Source: Carettochelys insculpta
Taxonomy: Eukaryota; Chordata; Testudines; Carettochelyidae
Assembly: GCF_033958435.1 (NCBI RefSeq)
Contig: NC_134138.1
Span: 194,297,298 to 194,361,297 of the forward strand
DNA length: 64,000 nt
Direction: 5' to 3'
Both the position numbers and the translations under genes were made by a program. The notes beneath the pieces were generated by a model. It had not been told where the DNA came from and did not search any database. It saw only the letters and a list, made by a program, of their open reading frames with translations. Below, piece after piece: positions 23,466 to 36,744 of the stretch. How positions within the stretch are numbered: position 1 is the stretch's first letter; each line of letters opens with the position of its first letter.

Positions 23466-24760
23466 ACTTACAAAACTACTGCCAATAACACACTGCCTAA
23501 GGCTGTACACTAGAGTGCCTTTATTTAACAGCCATTGTATGTCCAGTAGAAAATGGACTTTGGAGAACCCACAATGCCTCAGTAATAGGGCTTTGTTTGG
23601 ATACCTCACTGAGAAAGCTGTCCAGCATTGTGGTCTGCTAATGGAAACTCTGCCTTAAAGTTCTCATGAGACTCCAGAAAGGATACTGGGTTTCATAAGC
23701 AAGGCTCTGTGTTTTAAGATGCACTTTCCCCTCCCCCATTGATTGTACTAAAGTATATTGTCTTTAAAATACAATGTGTTTTTCTATACTTAATTCAACC
23801 ATAATTGTTGGTCAGTATTTCATGGGAAGAGACATAGAACACAAATCTGTGACCCATATTTGCTGGCAGGTTTGATGCTGAGTGCAGTGTTTCTGATCAG
23901 TTCCAGCATCATTTTCTAAAAGACCCTCTGTTGGCTGAGAGAGCAACTTTGGCTGAGTTACTATTCTGTCTCCAGATCTGGGCTCTTCGGATGTTAACAG
24001 AGCAGCTGACAATTGCAATCGGCTGGCACATTGCACCCTAGCATCCTGTGGTGGGGGACACGCATTTATCATGTCTCCAAAAAGATAAATTCTGAGTCAT
24101 TATTTTGGCATCTTGAGACATCTGAACACCATTGCAAAATCAATACCTTGCACCTCTGTGCTCAGACACATAATCCATTTTAGGAAGTACCCAAAGTACA
24201 CAGCAGGCACCTCTCTGAATTAATCTTTCCCAAATGTTTAAGATTACATTAGAGTAAACCAAGGCTGTGAATTAATATTGTTCCAAGACTGTGCTTCCTG
24301 AAACGTGTTTTTAAATAATAAGAGCTGATTATAAAAAGCTTTTTCAGGTGCTAGGAGGGGGAAGACCTCACGAGGGGCACCTCACTTCCCCTCCCTTGCA
24401 TGATGCATGGAAGGGCTTTTCAGAACTGCAGTCCCTTTGCTCTGAGGAGTGCTGGACAGCTGTCTCCTGCAAGCTAAAGGAAGCAGAGAGGTGATGGAGC
24501 CATGGTGCTGACCCACAGAGCGGTCTGATTGCACAGTGGGTGCTGAGCTGCACACCACACAGGAGGATAGTGGCAGAAATGCTCTTCCTGAATCCCAAAG
24601 AGGCATTGTGCCTCCAGAAGCTCCACCGGGGCAGCACCTGCCTGTACCTCCACCAGTGCTGGCCATTACGTAATGGGCAGTACAGACCGCTAAGGAGCAA
24701 ACAGTCTATGTAACCACAAATGTTTTTGAAATAAATTTTAAAATATGCAGTAATTTAAAA
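23466..24760 (+). other. MYRIP: Probable MYRIP 3' UTR with AATAAA at 24730-24735
   Basis: AATAAA at 24730-24735 is the first canonical polyadenylation signal I found after the stop codon, giving a UTR of about 1.3 kb. The open frames on minus at 24368-24700 have no recognisable domain. A later AATAAA at about 26651 is an alternative end. Confidence 0.45.
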
Positions 24761-24820
24761 GCTGGGGACTTTAAACAGCTTCTGACTGATTCAAAAAATG
24801 AGGCCAAAATTTTCTACTTA

Positions 24821-25288
24821 GAGTGTGTCTACGCGTCAAAGTTATTTTGGAATAACGGCCACTACTCCGAAATAACTTTGCAAGCATCTCCACGATGCAA
24901 TGGCTATTTTGAAATAATTCTGAAATCGTGGCCAACTTCTTTTGAATTTGGTAAACCTCATTCTACGAGGAATAGCACCTATTCCAAAATAGATATTTCA
25001 AAAAAAGCTCTGTGTAGACAGGGAATAGGGGCTATTTTGAAATTTGATATTCCAGAATATTTTATTCGAAAATAAAACTGCTGTGTAGGTGTAGTATTTC
25101 GGATTAGAGCTTCTAAGGGCTCTAGTCTGAAATAGGCTCTATTGTGTGTGGACACACTATTTCGAAATAAGTTTTGATTATTTTGGGGCTTCCCTGTAGC
25201 ATGGACACATTATTCCGGAATATCTTATTTTGGAATTATAACTCTGGAATAAGCTTTTCAGGAATAACTCTGTAGTGTAGATATAGCC
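24821..25288. mobile_element. Harbinger-type MITE with TATTTCGAAATA repeats (copy C)
   Basis: The left end GAGTGTGTCTACGCGTC and right end GTGTAGATATAGCC are relatives of the common TIR. Flanking triplets are TTA and TCA (one mismatch). The interior is packed with variants of TTATTTCGGAATA in both orientations. Confidence 0.75.
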
Positions 25289-27050
25289 TCAGAGGCCTAA
25301 ATTTAGGCACCTTGATATATGTGTAGAATACCTAAAGAAGAGCAGCCTGATTGTTAAAAATGCTGAGCCACCACAGCTCCCATCGTCTTCCTCGGCAACA
25401 GCGCATGCTACTGATAATTGGGTGTACTTTGTAGGTAGCCATATTGGCAGTTTGGGCTTGTATGTCGAAGAGATGGAATAGTTTTGAGTTGTCATTAGAC
25501 TTGGATTCAGCACCACTAAAAGTAGGGAGTAGTTCAGATCCAGCCCATTCAAACCTGATCAGGGTAGCCAGATCAATGGTTACAGTTTGAATTTCCTTCA
25601 TAATTTCAAGCCTCCTCATCAGTGCAACTGGAATTGGTGAGAAAAATTGGGTCCGATTAGAAACGTAAGGCCACATCCCCTGCAAATATACCTCCCCATA
25701 GTTTCACTGACGTCAGTGGAACTCTGATGATTTAAAACAGTTGTAGATCTAGCCCATGATGGTCATTCTGGGCCAGATTATGCCTTGTGTTATTCTCATG
25801 CAGTCCTCATAATCTCCAATTTATTTGCACAAGTATGAGAACAGAACTTATGTTTATACTGTGTGTGTATATGGTTATACACACAAACCCCATCTAAAGA
25901 AAGAGATTAAACAGAGTAGGATACCTAATACATTTTTCATTCTTCAATCTCCATCCTGTAGATTGTTCTCTTGTGTGTGTGTGCAATACATTCCCAGATG
26001 TTAGTTTATGCAGGTATGCGTGTCATGAAATGTCACTAATAGTGGTTGGTTTACATATTTGTCTAATAAGCTAATACTGTGTCTGTAATATCAATTCAGA
26101 AATGACTAATGTTAATAGAATAATGGCTTTTGTTCTGTTAGTGTGGTTTAAAAAAAACCAGACTTTGGAGTAGAATGTTATCCATAAGAGGCATGAAAAG
26201 CAACTCCTGTTGTGTTACAATGTTAAGTCTTCTTTGACAAAAATGTGTATTGTGTAGGTATTGCAAAACAAAACAAAAAGCCCTTCCCCGCCCTGCTACA
26301 AGGTATTTGAATTTTTACAGATTTACTTGTGCCAAATATGTGAAAAAGATTAATTTACTGTTTTAAAAAAACCATAAAAACATGTTATAGCACACAAAGA
26401 ATTATTTTGTCATCAAGTGATTTCACTCTTTTGTGTTAATATTTATATTAGATTAATTTTTATAAATGAAAATATTTTAATGGTTAAAAAAGACTATATA
26501 ATCTATTTGATTAAGCCTGAGTGAAAGTAAAGCTTGCCTTGTTGTTGTTGTTATCTGCATATCCACCAAGAATTATTGTTAAGCGAATGATGAGTAAACG
26601 CAATTTATGAAAAAGAATGCCTTTTCAGGGACCTGATTCATAAAGAAAGAAAATAAATCTACTGTTGATTGGACATCTGTGCTCTTCACTCAGGAAAGGT
26701 GCAGACTGCCATACCTTTGAACAGTGTTATAATACTCCAGCATGGCAGTATAAGAGCTTGCCATACAAAAATGACCACTTCTCTGTTGGTTCTTTCACAG
26801 CTATGCAATTCAGAAAAGGGGGCCGTATTCCAGTGTGTGAAATGCACTAATTTAGCCAGGGAGGGAGTGGGGGACAGAGATTTCCATTCAGATTCAGATG
26901 CCATTCCATTCCTTTAGAGAAGGAAAAGATCACTTTAAGAAATGTATTTTTCTAATCCATATGCATGTTATGCTGAATACAGTCAGTCCCTCGACAGGCA
27001 AAATTCCCATAAATGTCAGTGAGGATTTAAGGACTGAGTTAGGGAACTTC
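25289..27050. other. Intergenic, no gene recognised
   Basis: AT-rich, with a short GTGTGTGT run near 25970. No conserved frame is seen. Confidence 0.5.
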
Positions 27051-27486
27051 AGCTACGTCTACACAAGCCCCAAACTTCGAAATGGCCACACAAGTGGCCA
27101 TTTCGAAGTTTACTAATGAAGCGCTGAAATGCATATTCAGCGCTTCATTAGCAGGCGGGCGGCTGCGGCGCTTCAAAATTGACGCGACTTGCCGCCGCGC
27201 GTCTTGTCCAGACGGGGCTCCTTTTCGAAAGGACCCCGCCTACTTCGAAGTCCCCTTATTCTCATGTGCTCATGGGAATAAGGGGACTTCGAAGTAGGCG
27301 GGGTCCTTTCGAAAAGGAGCCCCATCTGGACGAGACGCGCGGCGGCAAGCCGCGTCAATTTCAAAGCGCCGCGGACACCCGCATGCTAATGATGCGCTGA
27401 ATATGCATTTCAGCGCTTCATTAGTAAACTTCAAAATGGCCATTTGCGTGGCCATTTCAAAGTTTGGGGCTCGTGTAGACACAGCC
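27051..27486. mobile_element. Palindromic Harbinger-type MITE (copy D)
   Basis: 436 bases, TTC duplicated on both sides (27048-27050 and 27487-27489). Almost the whole element is one long hairpin: arms run from CTACGTCTACACAAGCCCC through CTTCGAAATGGCC and GCGCTTCATTAG to a centre near 27265 (CCTTATTC / GAATAAGG). It is the same family as copy F at 30913-31333. Chance open frames on both strands arise from the palindrome. Confidence 0.88.
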
Positions 27487-29639
27487 TTCATGTCCTGTTT
27501 TCCTGTTCTAATACATCCAGTGCAGTTTTCATGCCACCTGGCAGGTCCCTTACAAGCAGCACATTCACTTGGATCTCTTTGCTGTGCATTTGGGCCTTTT
27601 GCATTGTGCTAGCAAGTGATAACTGTCACAACCGTCAGGCTCAGTCTTCCCCATGGTAAAGAAAACCACTTCCCTAGCCCAGCTGGAATTGTGCTAGCTC
27701 GGGTTTTTACTGCTATAGCTTGCACTTTTCCAGCTGTGTGCTGTGAACAGTCAGTGTCACTACCCTTAGTATGAATTACACCTGCTGCATTCCCATGCTG
27801 CCTATACTGTCCCCTTCAGTGGTGCTCAGATAACAAGCCTTAGAGAGCATCACCCGGCAGAATATAGCTGCAGAGTGCTTTCACAGAGAAGATATATGTG
27901 CATGCAAAACACTGCCTCTGCCAGCTACTGTCCCTTACTTAGGCAGATTCCCTTAGCTGGCACAGAGCCTGAGCAGCACTTCTTCAGTACACATCTACCA
28001 GACCCTTGGAATAAGGGGCGTGGCTGCAATGGTGGTGAGCTCCAGTCAACACTGACTGCTGGTATGACTCAGAGAGTCACAATAGCTTGTGCAACTCTGG
28101 ATTCTTCAGGCCTGAACTAGGGGCCCTCGCTTGAGCATCTTGCCCATTGTGTTCATCTTGTGTGGGCGTCCCAGGTGCTGGTAAAGTTGGGGCTAGTTCT
28201 GGCGTACTGTTTGTCTACTCCATTACAAGTCATGCTGTGAGCCATGGTAAACTCCTATCCCACTACTGCTAGCAGGTTTACTTTAACAGTCGAGTGGATT
28301 ATGACCACAGTGAGCTCCCTGTCTAACCCCAGCTGATTTCTGGCTCAACCTGCCTTTCTCATGCGCTGGGTGTCTTAGCTTGTGTTGGCAGTTAAGCAGT
28401 TGGCAACTAGAATAGCATGAGAAACTGAACATTTCCAGTATCTTTTGCACTGAGCTTGGGCCACACCTGCCACAGTGCTGTGTGGGAGCTATTTCAAGGG
28501 TAAGCAGCCTGGCAGACTAAGGGAACCAGAGTAATTCCAAAAAGCCCTTGAGAAGAGATGGTGTCCCTCTAACAGGCCACAATGAGCTAGGATAATGTAA
28601 TGACTCTGTCATTAAACTACCTAGAGAGTTCTAGCATGCGGCTGACAAAACACTATTACCTAAACCCCACCCATTTTGTTAAGCTAAGTATAACAGAGGC
28701 TTCATTGCTGGTCATGGTTAGAGAAGTGGTTTTTTATTATTATTCAAGCAATAGCTATATCTACCAAGTCTGAATGACTGGCTTTAAAAATTGGAATCGT
28801 GCTTAGTTCATAACTATCCACACAGACCTAAAAGGAAACGCTAATAATATCATGTGATTCTGGTCACACCAGAGGGGAACAAGAAATATTGGATGTACCT
28901 ACCAAGCAATCTATAAACAAGTCAGAGGGGCTTAAATGCCCTTACACAAACTATTTGTCAAATAACTGAAATAATTAATCCCATCTGTAAAAATAAATTC
29001 CTGCTGCTGGCAGACAGCCCACTTTTCTGCCTCCGGATTAAATTCACTGGCTAAATTATTTGCTGGGATTAATTCAACCACTGCTACTTTGGCTGTTATT
29101 CATGAAGACAACTAGAAAAACAAGGTTGGGCTACCATCTTTTGATATATGCTTCAGGAATTAAGTTTCAGTTCTGGGTCACTTGCTGAATAATGAATGGT
29201 CATTTTTGACCATGAGCTACTACTTTGAACTGCTCAGAATTTTATCTGATGTATTTTTAGTGGCAAGAGTTGCATATTAAGATTAATGTGGTGTAATTAG
29301 CACAGCTCCTATAATTAAAGTTACTGAAGTAACCAGTGTAGTGATGGGTCACCTTAAGCAAGTAATTATGGATTATTTATGTAACTGAATATAATAGGAC
29401 TGATTTGAGCTGTGATGGTTGAACCATGACTTTTCAATTTTTCATCTGGGAAAGCTACAACCCTGACTCTACCTTAAATCCAACAAACTTTTTCATTTGC
29501 AGATCCTGGAAAGACCCCTCTGGGCCCTTTGAAATTGTCCAGGCCCTTGGGCAATTGTTCCCTTTGTGCTTCACTACTCTGTCCCACCCCCACCTCCCAT
29601 CAGCAAGCCCATCTGTGGCCTTTTAAGCTCCCTCTCCTA
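27487..29639. other. Intergenic, no gene recognised
   Basis: No exon, RNA gene or repeat family recognised. Confidence 0.5.
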
Positions 29640-30070
29640 GGCTACGTCTACCCTACAGAGATCCTTCACAAGAAGTTCTTCTGGAAGAGATCTTCCGAAA
29701 AAACTTGTTTCGAAAGAAAGCATCCACACACAAAAAAGCAGACTGAAAGACCGATCCACTCTTTCAACAGAGAAGGTCCACACAGCCCCCGCTCTTTTGA
29801 AAGAACAGGCCAGGGATCGAAAAATCCGGTGCCATGAGCTCTGCTCTTTTAAAAGACGGGCCCGTGGAGCGTCTACACCTGCTGTGTTCCAAAAGGAGCT
29901 GTTGAAAGAAGGCACTTTTCCTGCTCCAGGAGTGGAAGAGGACTTCCAGCAGAAGAGCAGTGTTCTTTCAATTTCAGATTGAAAGAGCGCATTTAGCGTG
30001 TAGACCGTCCACGTGTTCTTCCCCAAAAGGGCCAGATTTTCTGAAAGAACTTGCTTGTGTAGAGGCAGCC
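29640..30070. mobile_element. Harbinger-type MITE of the GAAGAGATCTTC subfamily (copy E)
   Basis: The left end GGCTACGTCTACC and right end TGTAGAGGCAGCC are TIR relatives. Subterminal blocks AAGTTCTTCTGGAAGAGATC and mirrored GAAAGAAC repeats are shared with copies H and J and resemble the ends of the large element at 58798-63058. Flanking triplets CTA and TAT do not match. Confidence 0.75.
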
Positions 30071-30912
30071 TATGAGGAGGGAGTACTTTTCTTTAAAAAA
30101 AAAGCAAACAAAAATGCACCTGCTTGTGGAATACACCCTAGAGGACCACGAATATACAGTTCATAAATCCCAGCTAGTCTGTATGCATCACAGCCACAGG
30201 GCCCTGGTGTGTATAAAAATACACCAAAAGCACAAACATTTTCTATCGCTTTAATACTGGTAAATACATTGAGAACACTTTAGTTTATCCAGCCATTGTT
30301 TACTTTTAACCAACATTAACAATTCACTTTGAAATACGACAGAGAGCTTTGATGGCAGCCTAGCACAGACCCTCTGTGTGTCACGTTTTATACAGAGTTG
30401 ATTCCAAGCATGAATGTCTTTGGTTCTTGAACAGCTCTACCATCACAGTGACTACGGTGGTGTTAGGGTTGTGGGGGAGGATGTTTGTGAACAGCAAGGT
30501 TTGCATTCAGGATCACTTTTCAGTTTGGATCACTCTACCTGAGAATGCTTTTTTTAAAAGCAGGTTACACAATAAATAAATCAAAACCATGGAGGCAAAA
30601 GCAGAACCAAAAGAGAACTGTACTGTGTATGTGAAGATGTGGTAGGCGTGTGCAAATTCAAATGAGAGGTGCTGAGTTTAGTTACGTCAGGTGACAAGGG
30701 AATCACCACCAGCCATCATCTGCATCCAGGGCCTCTTGCTCCTGCAAAGCGTTCACAATCAGCTCCAGGCTACTGAGCCCAGGCCTCAGGTTCCTGTGGC
30801 TGCTCCTGAGCTGCCTTTTCCCAAACCGGCCGATAGGTCGGACCCCACGTTCCACATACCAAAATGGATCTATTTCAGGACCTGAAAAGCATTTGGAAAA
30901 GAAGCACATATT
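30071..30912. other. Intergenic, no gene recognised
   Basis: No supported feature. Confidence 0.5.
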
Positions 30913-31333
30913 GGCCGTGTCTACACTAGCCCCAAACTTCGAAATGGCCATGCAAATGGCCCTTTCAAAGTTTACTAATGAAGCGCTGAAATACATATTC
31001 AGAGATTCATTAGCATGCGGGCGGCCGCGGCACTTCGAAATTGACACGGCTCGCCGCCGCGCGGCTCGTCCCGACAGGGCTCCTTTTCAAAAGGACCCCG
31101 CCTACTTCGAAGTCCCCTTATTCCTATGAGCAGATGGGAATAAGGGGACTTTGAAGTAGGCGGGGTCCTTTCAAAAAGGAGCCCCATCAGGACGAGCTGT
31201 GTCAATTTCAAAGTGCCGCGGCCGCCCACATGCTAATGAAGCGCTGAATATGTATTTCAGCGCTTCATTAGTAAACTTCCAAATGGCCATTTGCATGGCC
31301 ATTTCGAAGTTTGGGGCAAGTGTAGACACGGCC
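30913..31333. mobile_element. Palindromic Harbinger-type MITE (copy F)
   Basis: 421 bases with ATT on both sides (30910-30912 and 31334-31336) and ends GGCCGTGTCTACACTAGCCC / AAGTGTAGACACGGCC. Interior blocks match copy D closely, including the CCTACTTCGAAGTCCCCTTA centre. It should fold into a near-complete hairpin. Confidence 0.9.
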
Positions 31334-32585
31334 ATTGAGACACAAGCAGTGAACAGCACTCAGCTTGGGACCAGCATCTGTCGAACAGTGCCAGAACATC
31401 CAAAGTGATAATACACCGTACAAAAAACAAATATGGGAAGAACGAACTGTGCAGCCCTAGAGTTCTAAGCATCACGCTTCTCTTGCCTGTAACAGGCATT
31501 CCCTACCCATAGGGGCAGCAGGAGAAGGACTTAGGAACGGCCATGATATTTCCTAGCAGAAAGAATTTCTCCATCTTTATGGACCTGCAATTCTTACTCA
31601 GACAATTCTCCCATTGACCTCAGAAAAGGCCCTCTGCTTTTTATTTATTTATTTTTAATGAAAAAATGGCAGGAAAGTAATTTTCAGTGCAACTAGGCAC
31701 CACGTTTTTCTAGAAATTGTCGCCATCCTTCTTGGAAACATGCTTTCCCTGGGTGTTTGTCTGTAAAAGAGGCCTGTGGGTTGCGGGGAGCGGGAGGAGG
31801 AGGGCAAGAGGGGCAGCTGCATAGAGGCCTGGAGCTCTGGTCAACACCACTGCTACTTTGGCAGCTGTAGCCTGAGCCCTGGGCCCCTTTGAACTGCCTC
31901 TGCAGCACCTCTGTGCATGGCTTAGAGGGAAGGGGGTCTCAGTGCTGCAGTCCGGGTGGCACTAAGGTCTGACTGCCCTAGGCCCCATCCCTTCTACTCT
32001 TGGCCCTGCCCTTTGCAGGGGCACAGAGCCAGGCCCACCACTCACCTTGGGCCAGGGTCCTCAGAGGCTCTTAGCCCCACTGCTGAAAAAGACAAGCTTA
32101 TATAATTGTCTACTGAACTAAATATAGCCTGAGCTTGTTCTCTTTAATACAGACAAAGCACCCTTGGAACTTCAGGGGGAGCTTTGCTTTGATTCTGTGC
32201 TTACAATGCACAAAGCAAACGACTGACCTGCACTCAGACCTGGATCTACACCAGCTTCTACCAACGCTGCCTTGGAGGTGTAAAACCCACAGCAGGGGGA
32301 AGTTGTCATTGTGGGAGCTAGTTCAGACCCAGGGATGCACTGACCTGTGCATTAGAGATGTCACCGCTTACCGGGCTCTTCTAGTGCCCTGATCATTCTA
32401 AAAACTGCCCTCCTTTAGTAGAAGTCTTGAATGGAAGTGGTGGTATTAGAGTTTGCTCTCCATTCAAACGTATACCACCACCACCCCCCGCCTTTTCATA
32501 GGCTGCTAGCCCACCACCGTGAAATACTTATTGGGATTAGCCTGGGTGCATAGTGCCTTGAGGCATGTGAAATTCACATCACCCA
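31334..32585. other. Intergenic, no gene recognised
   Basis: Includes a GC-rich part (31730-32090) with no conserved frame. Confidence 0.5.
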
Positions 32586-32873
32586 GGCTATGTCTACACT
32601 TGCCCCGTACTTCGAAGGGGGCATGGTAATCAGGCTGGGGGGAGATTACTAATAAAGTGCTGCAATGAATATGCAGCACTTCATTAGACTAATTCTCCCC
32701 TGCAGCAACTTCAAAATGTCAAAATTTTGGAGATTAAAGGCACTTGGAAGTAGTGAGTGGGGGAAATTAGCCTAATGAAGTGCTGCATATTCATTGCAGC
32801 ACTTCATTAGTAATCTCCCACCAGCCTGATTACCATGGTCCCTTCGAAGTATGGGGCAAGTGTAGACATATTC
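32586..32873. mobile_element. Palindromic Harbinger-type MITE (copy G)
   Basis: The left end is GGCTATGTCTACACTTGCCC; CCA is duplicated on both sides (32583-32585 and 32874-32876). The arms mirror each other through TACTTCGAAGG, GGTAATCAGGCTGG and GCAGCACTTCATTAG. The interior is related to copies A and I. Confidence 0.82.
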
Positions 32874-33187
32874 CCACTGAAGCAAAACTCATTTTGTTTC
32901 CAAGTCTCTTCTATTTAATGTCTAATTTACATGATAGTGCACGCAACTAATCCTGCTGAAGTGTCAGTGAAGACCTTCCATATGAATGGAACTGGTTCAA
33001 AAATGTGAAAAGCTGGTTGAAAATTTGATGGGAGTTTTCCAAGGAAATGCTGCTTTGTTGAGATCAAAAACATTTTTGTGGAAGCATATCAACTTCAACG
33101 GAAATTTTTCAAAAAAATTTAAAATTGAAATGGAGTATGAATTGACTCATTTTGTTCTGACTAGTTTTGATTCAATTTAAATCTCAA
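32874..33187. other. Intergenic, nothing recognised
   Basis: AT-rich spacer between two MITEs. Confidence 0.5.
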
Positions 33188-33700
33188 ATTTATGTCTGTG
33201 CCTACAATCTAGCAGCCCTTCGAAAGAAGTTCTTTTGGACTAGATCTTCTGAATAAAACTTCTCAAAAGATGGCATCGACACAAAAAGAAGCAGATCGAA
33301 AGATCAAGCCGCTCCTTCAAAGCGGGTCTTTGCCCAGGAAAACTCATACTTCAAAATATCTGTTAGTCTATAAGGTGCCACAGGACTTCTTGTTGTCTTC
33401 TGATAATGAGCATCCGCACAGCACCTGCTCTGTTAAAAGGACAGGCCAGGGATTGAAAAATCCGATGGCAAGAGGACGGCTCTTTCGAAAGAGGGGCCCG
33501 CGGAGCATCTACACGCACTTTTATTCAAAACAACCTTTCAGAAAAAAGTGCTCTTCCTCACCTACGGGCCACCCAAAAAAGGGGCTGCGTTCTCTCAATT
33601 TCAGATTGGAAGAGTACGTGCTGTGTGTGACTGCTCCATGGGATTTTTCAAAAAAAGGCCTGGCTTTCCTGAAAAAAAACTTGCTAGTGTAGACATAACC
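33188..33700. mobile_element. Harbinger-type MITE with an internal SINE fragment (copy H)
   Basis: The right end AACTTGCTAGTGTAGACATA is clear; the left end (CTACAATCTAGCAGCCC) is eroded. The body shares AAGAAGTTCTTTTGGA and GAAAGAAGCAGATCGAAAGA-type blocks with copies E and J. At about 33352-33397 a minus-strand SINE piece (CTGTTAGTCTATAAGGTGCC) interrupts the MITE. Confidence 0.75.
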
Positions 33701-35799
33701 TACATATTTTAACACTGAAGAGTTTTGGTGTCAAAACTAAATATTGATAGCAAAACGTTTTAAAGAGACAGCTTTGATGTTGCTAAGTCACAACATCAGA
33801 CATTCAATTACATTAAATATTTTGAGATTTCAACTTTTATCCTGATTCAGAATGAAAACAAGTTTTGAAATATCAGACTTACCTACAGGAGGGACGAGGT
33901 TTTGACCAACTCTAATAAGCATCGAAAGACAGATCAGGCTTTTAATTTCAAGAACGTTTCTTAGTTTATGCACATATCTGAAGGATCTGATGTTAGGCTG
34001 CAGAGTCTGAGCTGAGGCATTTTGCTTCTTTAACAAGAGAAAAGCAAAAGATTCCCTTCCATGTTGCCCTCAAATTACTTTCCAAAAATGTGTAGCGTAA
34101 ATGAGATGAGACATCCATTTTGGAGTACCTAACTTGACAAATTAAAAGGGGCCCAATTTTCAGACTGCACTGGACATCCAACTTCTGAATATCACACCCT
34201 TTAAGTCAGCGATGGGCAATCTAAGCTAATGAGTAGGCTACCAGAGTGGTTTTCCAGCTCAGTGGGTCACAAGATTGTCATAAAGAAGAAGAGTCTTCCA
34301 GGATACGGTAGTTTTGCTGTCCGTGCTTGTGCACCTAGCATATGCAGGGAGTGCCAACTGAATGATAGCAGCACTTTGATTGGCTGCAGAGGGAGCACAT
34401 GGCTCTCCTAGTCAGCGTTGTGTGCCATCAGCACGCACCTCACTTCTCCTGATGTCACTCTCGCAATACCAATAGGGAAGAAAAACTTTGTGGACAAAAG
34501 CCAGCAGAATCTGGCAACCCTGCACAAAACGTCTCCTTGGCCACACAAAGAATACCAATGGACCACAAGTTGCTCACCATAACTTTAAGTTGTCTCAAGT
34601 GGGCACCCAAACACTGGGGCTCCCAACATCTCCAGTCTTTAACATATACAGACGTACTATGGAGAAGCCCATTCCTCTCACTCAGCCCCCTTCTCTGCCC
34701 ACAGATTCCTGTGGTCACAAAACCACCAGCATGGGGATTCTGCAGGGCAGGGGGAAGAAAGGTGCATACCCAGGCCCACCGACAGAGGAGGGCAAAGAGG
34801 ACAACTGTACAGGACCCAGTGGACTTAAGGGGGCCCAGGGTTGCCCCTGCCACCAATGCTGCTGTAGACCTGCCCAGGGCCCAAGCCCTTTTAAATAGTG
34901 CTGCTGTAACACTGTGATAGGACTGCAGGGAGCCCCAGAGCTTGGATCCGTGGAGCGGCAGGTAGGAGGGGGGCCCGCAGGTTGTAAACTGTGTGAGTGA
35001 GCAGGTAAGGGAGAGCCAGGCTGGGACTGTGGGGCAGGAGTAGGCTGGGAAGAGAAGGAGGGAGCTGAGCTCTGGGACAGAGATGGGCATGGGACTGCAG
35101 GACTGAGGGTTGAAGGGGGTATAGGACCTGGGCTGGGGAGGGAAAAGAGTGGAGGGGTGGGGGCACAGGTAGGCAGGGACGACTGGCAGAAAGGATCTGA
35201 GTAGAGACAGGTACAGCATCAAAACTCTGCTGGAGGGGCAGAGAGGAGAAGGGGCCAAACTGGGCACAGCACCCCTGTGAGGGCAGAGCCCGGCAGGGTT
35301 TATGGGGGTGACAGAGAGAGGAAGGAGGGCAGGAGTTACCTCCAGGCAGGTGTGGAATGGGGTTGCAACTAACCAGGGGGCCCTCTGATTGCTGGGTGGT
35401 GCTCAGAGTTTTCCTGGGCACGGATGGCTTGTTTCTTTGTCAGAGGGAAGGGGACTGGGGACATGGATTGTTCTGTCCTGGGGCCTGGAACTCCTGTCAG
35501 CAGGCCTTTGCATACCTGTGCACTAACATTCCCCTTCCGTTCCTTTGTGCTCTCTTCCACGCATCGTAGTGGAAGAGGAAATTTATCTCAAAGTGGCTTG
35601 TCAGGATGGCCCCTCTAATGACGTTTGGTCCAGTATCGGAAGAGAGAATGCTCTGTTTCTTGCCTGGCATCAAAGCAGTACAGTAACTCAAGTATTGGAG
35701 GTGAATTCTTCCCAAGTGCATTGGAGTCCACTGTTAAAATTCTGTGACAGAAGCCCTAAAAGATGATTTCATCTGACTAACATAGAAATGAAATTGTGA
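33701..35799. other. Intergenic, no gene recognised
   Basis: A GC-rich segment (34680-35360) yields long chance frames on both strands, including 270 aa on minus, of low-complexity Pro/Ser/Leu composition with no family match. Sequence at 34206-34440 may be a decayed transposon. Confidence 0.5.
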
Positions 35800-36318
35800 A
35801 TGAGATGAGGAAAACAGGATGAAGTCCAGTAAGGACCAATTCCAAGTACTCCAGTTAGAGGGAGGAGCAATCAGTTTCTCACATGCAGAATAGGAAGCGA
35901 CTGTCTAGCAAGGAGTATTGCAGAAAGGGATCTAGGGGTCACAGGGATGCTGTTGCTCCAAAAAAAAAAAAGGGGGGGGGGGCGGGGCAAACATGATTCT
36001 GGGATGCATAAACAGGAGTGTTGTGAGCAAGACATGAGAAATCATTCTTCTGCTCTTCTCTGTGCTGATTAGGTTTCAATTGGAGTATTGTGTCTAGTTT
36101 TGGGCACCACATTTCAAGAGGGACGTGGAGTAACTAGAGAAGGTCCAGAGAAGAGCAACAAGAATGACTAAAAGTCTAGAGAACATGACCTATGAGGAAA
36201 GTCTGCAAGAACTGGACTTGTTTAGTTTAGAAAAGAGACGACTGAGAGGGGACATGATAGCAGTTGCCAAGTACCTAAAAGAGTGTTACAAGGAGGAGGG
36301 AGAAAATTTTTTTTCGTA
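35800..36318 (+). mobile_element. 5'-truncated CR1 LINE 3' region (copy 1)
   Basis: The sequence includes the end of the CR1 reverse transcriptase frame, e.g. GAGAAGAGCAACAAGAATGA and GAAAAGAGACGACTGAGAGG, all in decayed frame. An A/G-rich run lies at about 35960-35985. It stops before the usual 3' end. A second CR1 in the same orientation follows 430 bases downstream and overlaps it in content. Confidence 0.85.
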
Positions 36319-36744
36319 ATCATTTTAAAATCCCACGAACTTTAAGCCAAGCTCATGATTTTAGGAGCCTTGCTCATAATTTATCAATTCTTGGCATGGG
36401 CAGTATTGCAAATGCTAACGTAATGGGATGGTTATTGACAGTGATTGGGGGGTATGTGGGATTCACTGGGTGGGAGGGGCGTTTAGCTGGCAAGGCAACT
36501 GATTGGGAACTGGGATACTTGGCAAGCTGCAGAAGAAACTTGAGATTTTTGGTACTTTGGGTTTCTTTTATGACATTTAAATTCTTATTTATATGTTTTC
36601 TCTCTCCATTTCCAAAACACACATATTTCTTCACTGGGCGTAGGTGTCTCCAAGCAATCTTACTGTTGGTTATTCAAAGTAGTGATATCGCTGTGGGAGC
36701 ATAAAACTTTTCATATGAACTGTAAGTGACTGCAGTTGAAATCC
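36319..36744. other. Spacer between two CR1 copies
   Basis: No CR1 or coding similarity recognised. Confidence 0.5.

Noticed and set aside
34455..35267. 270-codon open frame on minus
   Set aside because: Low-complexity Pro/Ser/Leu-rich translation of GC-rich DNA with an equally long frame on the other strand; no motif, no splice context.
35545..35766. Possible exon after the TCGTAG acceptor-like site
   Set aside because: No family similarity and no matching neighbour exon; treated as chance.
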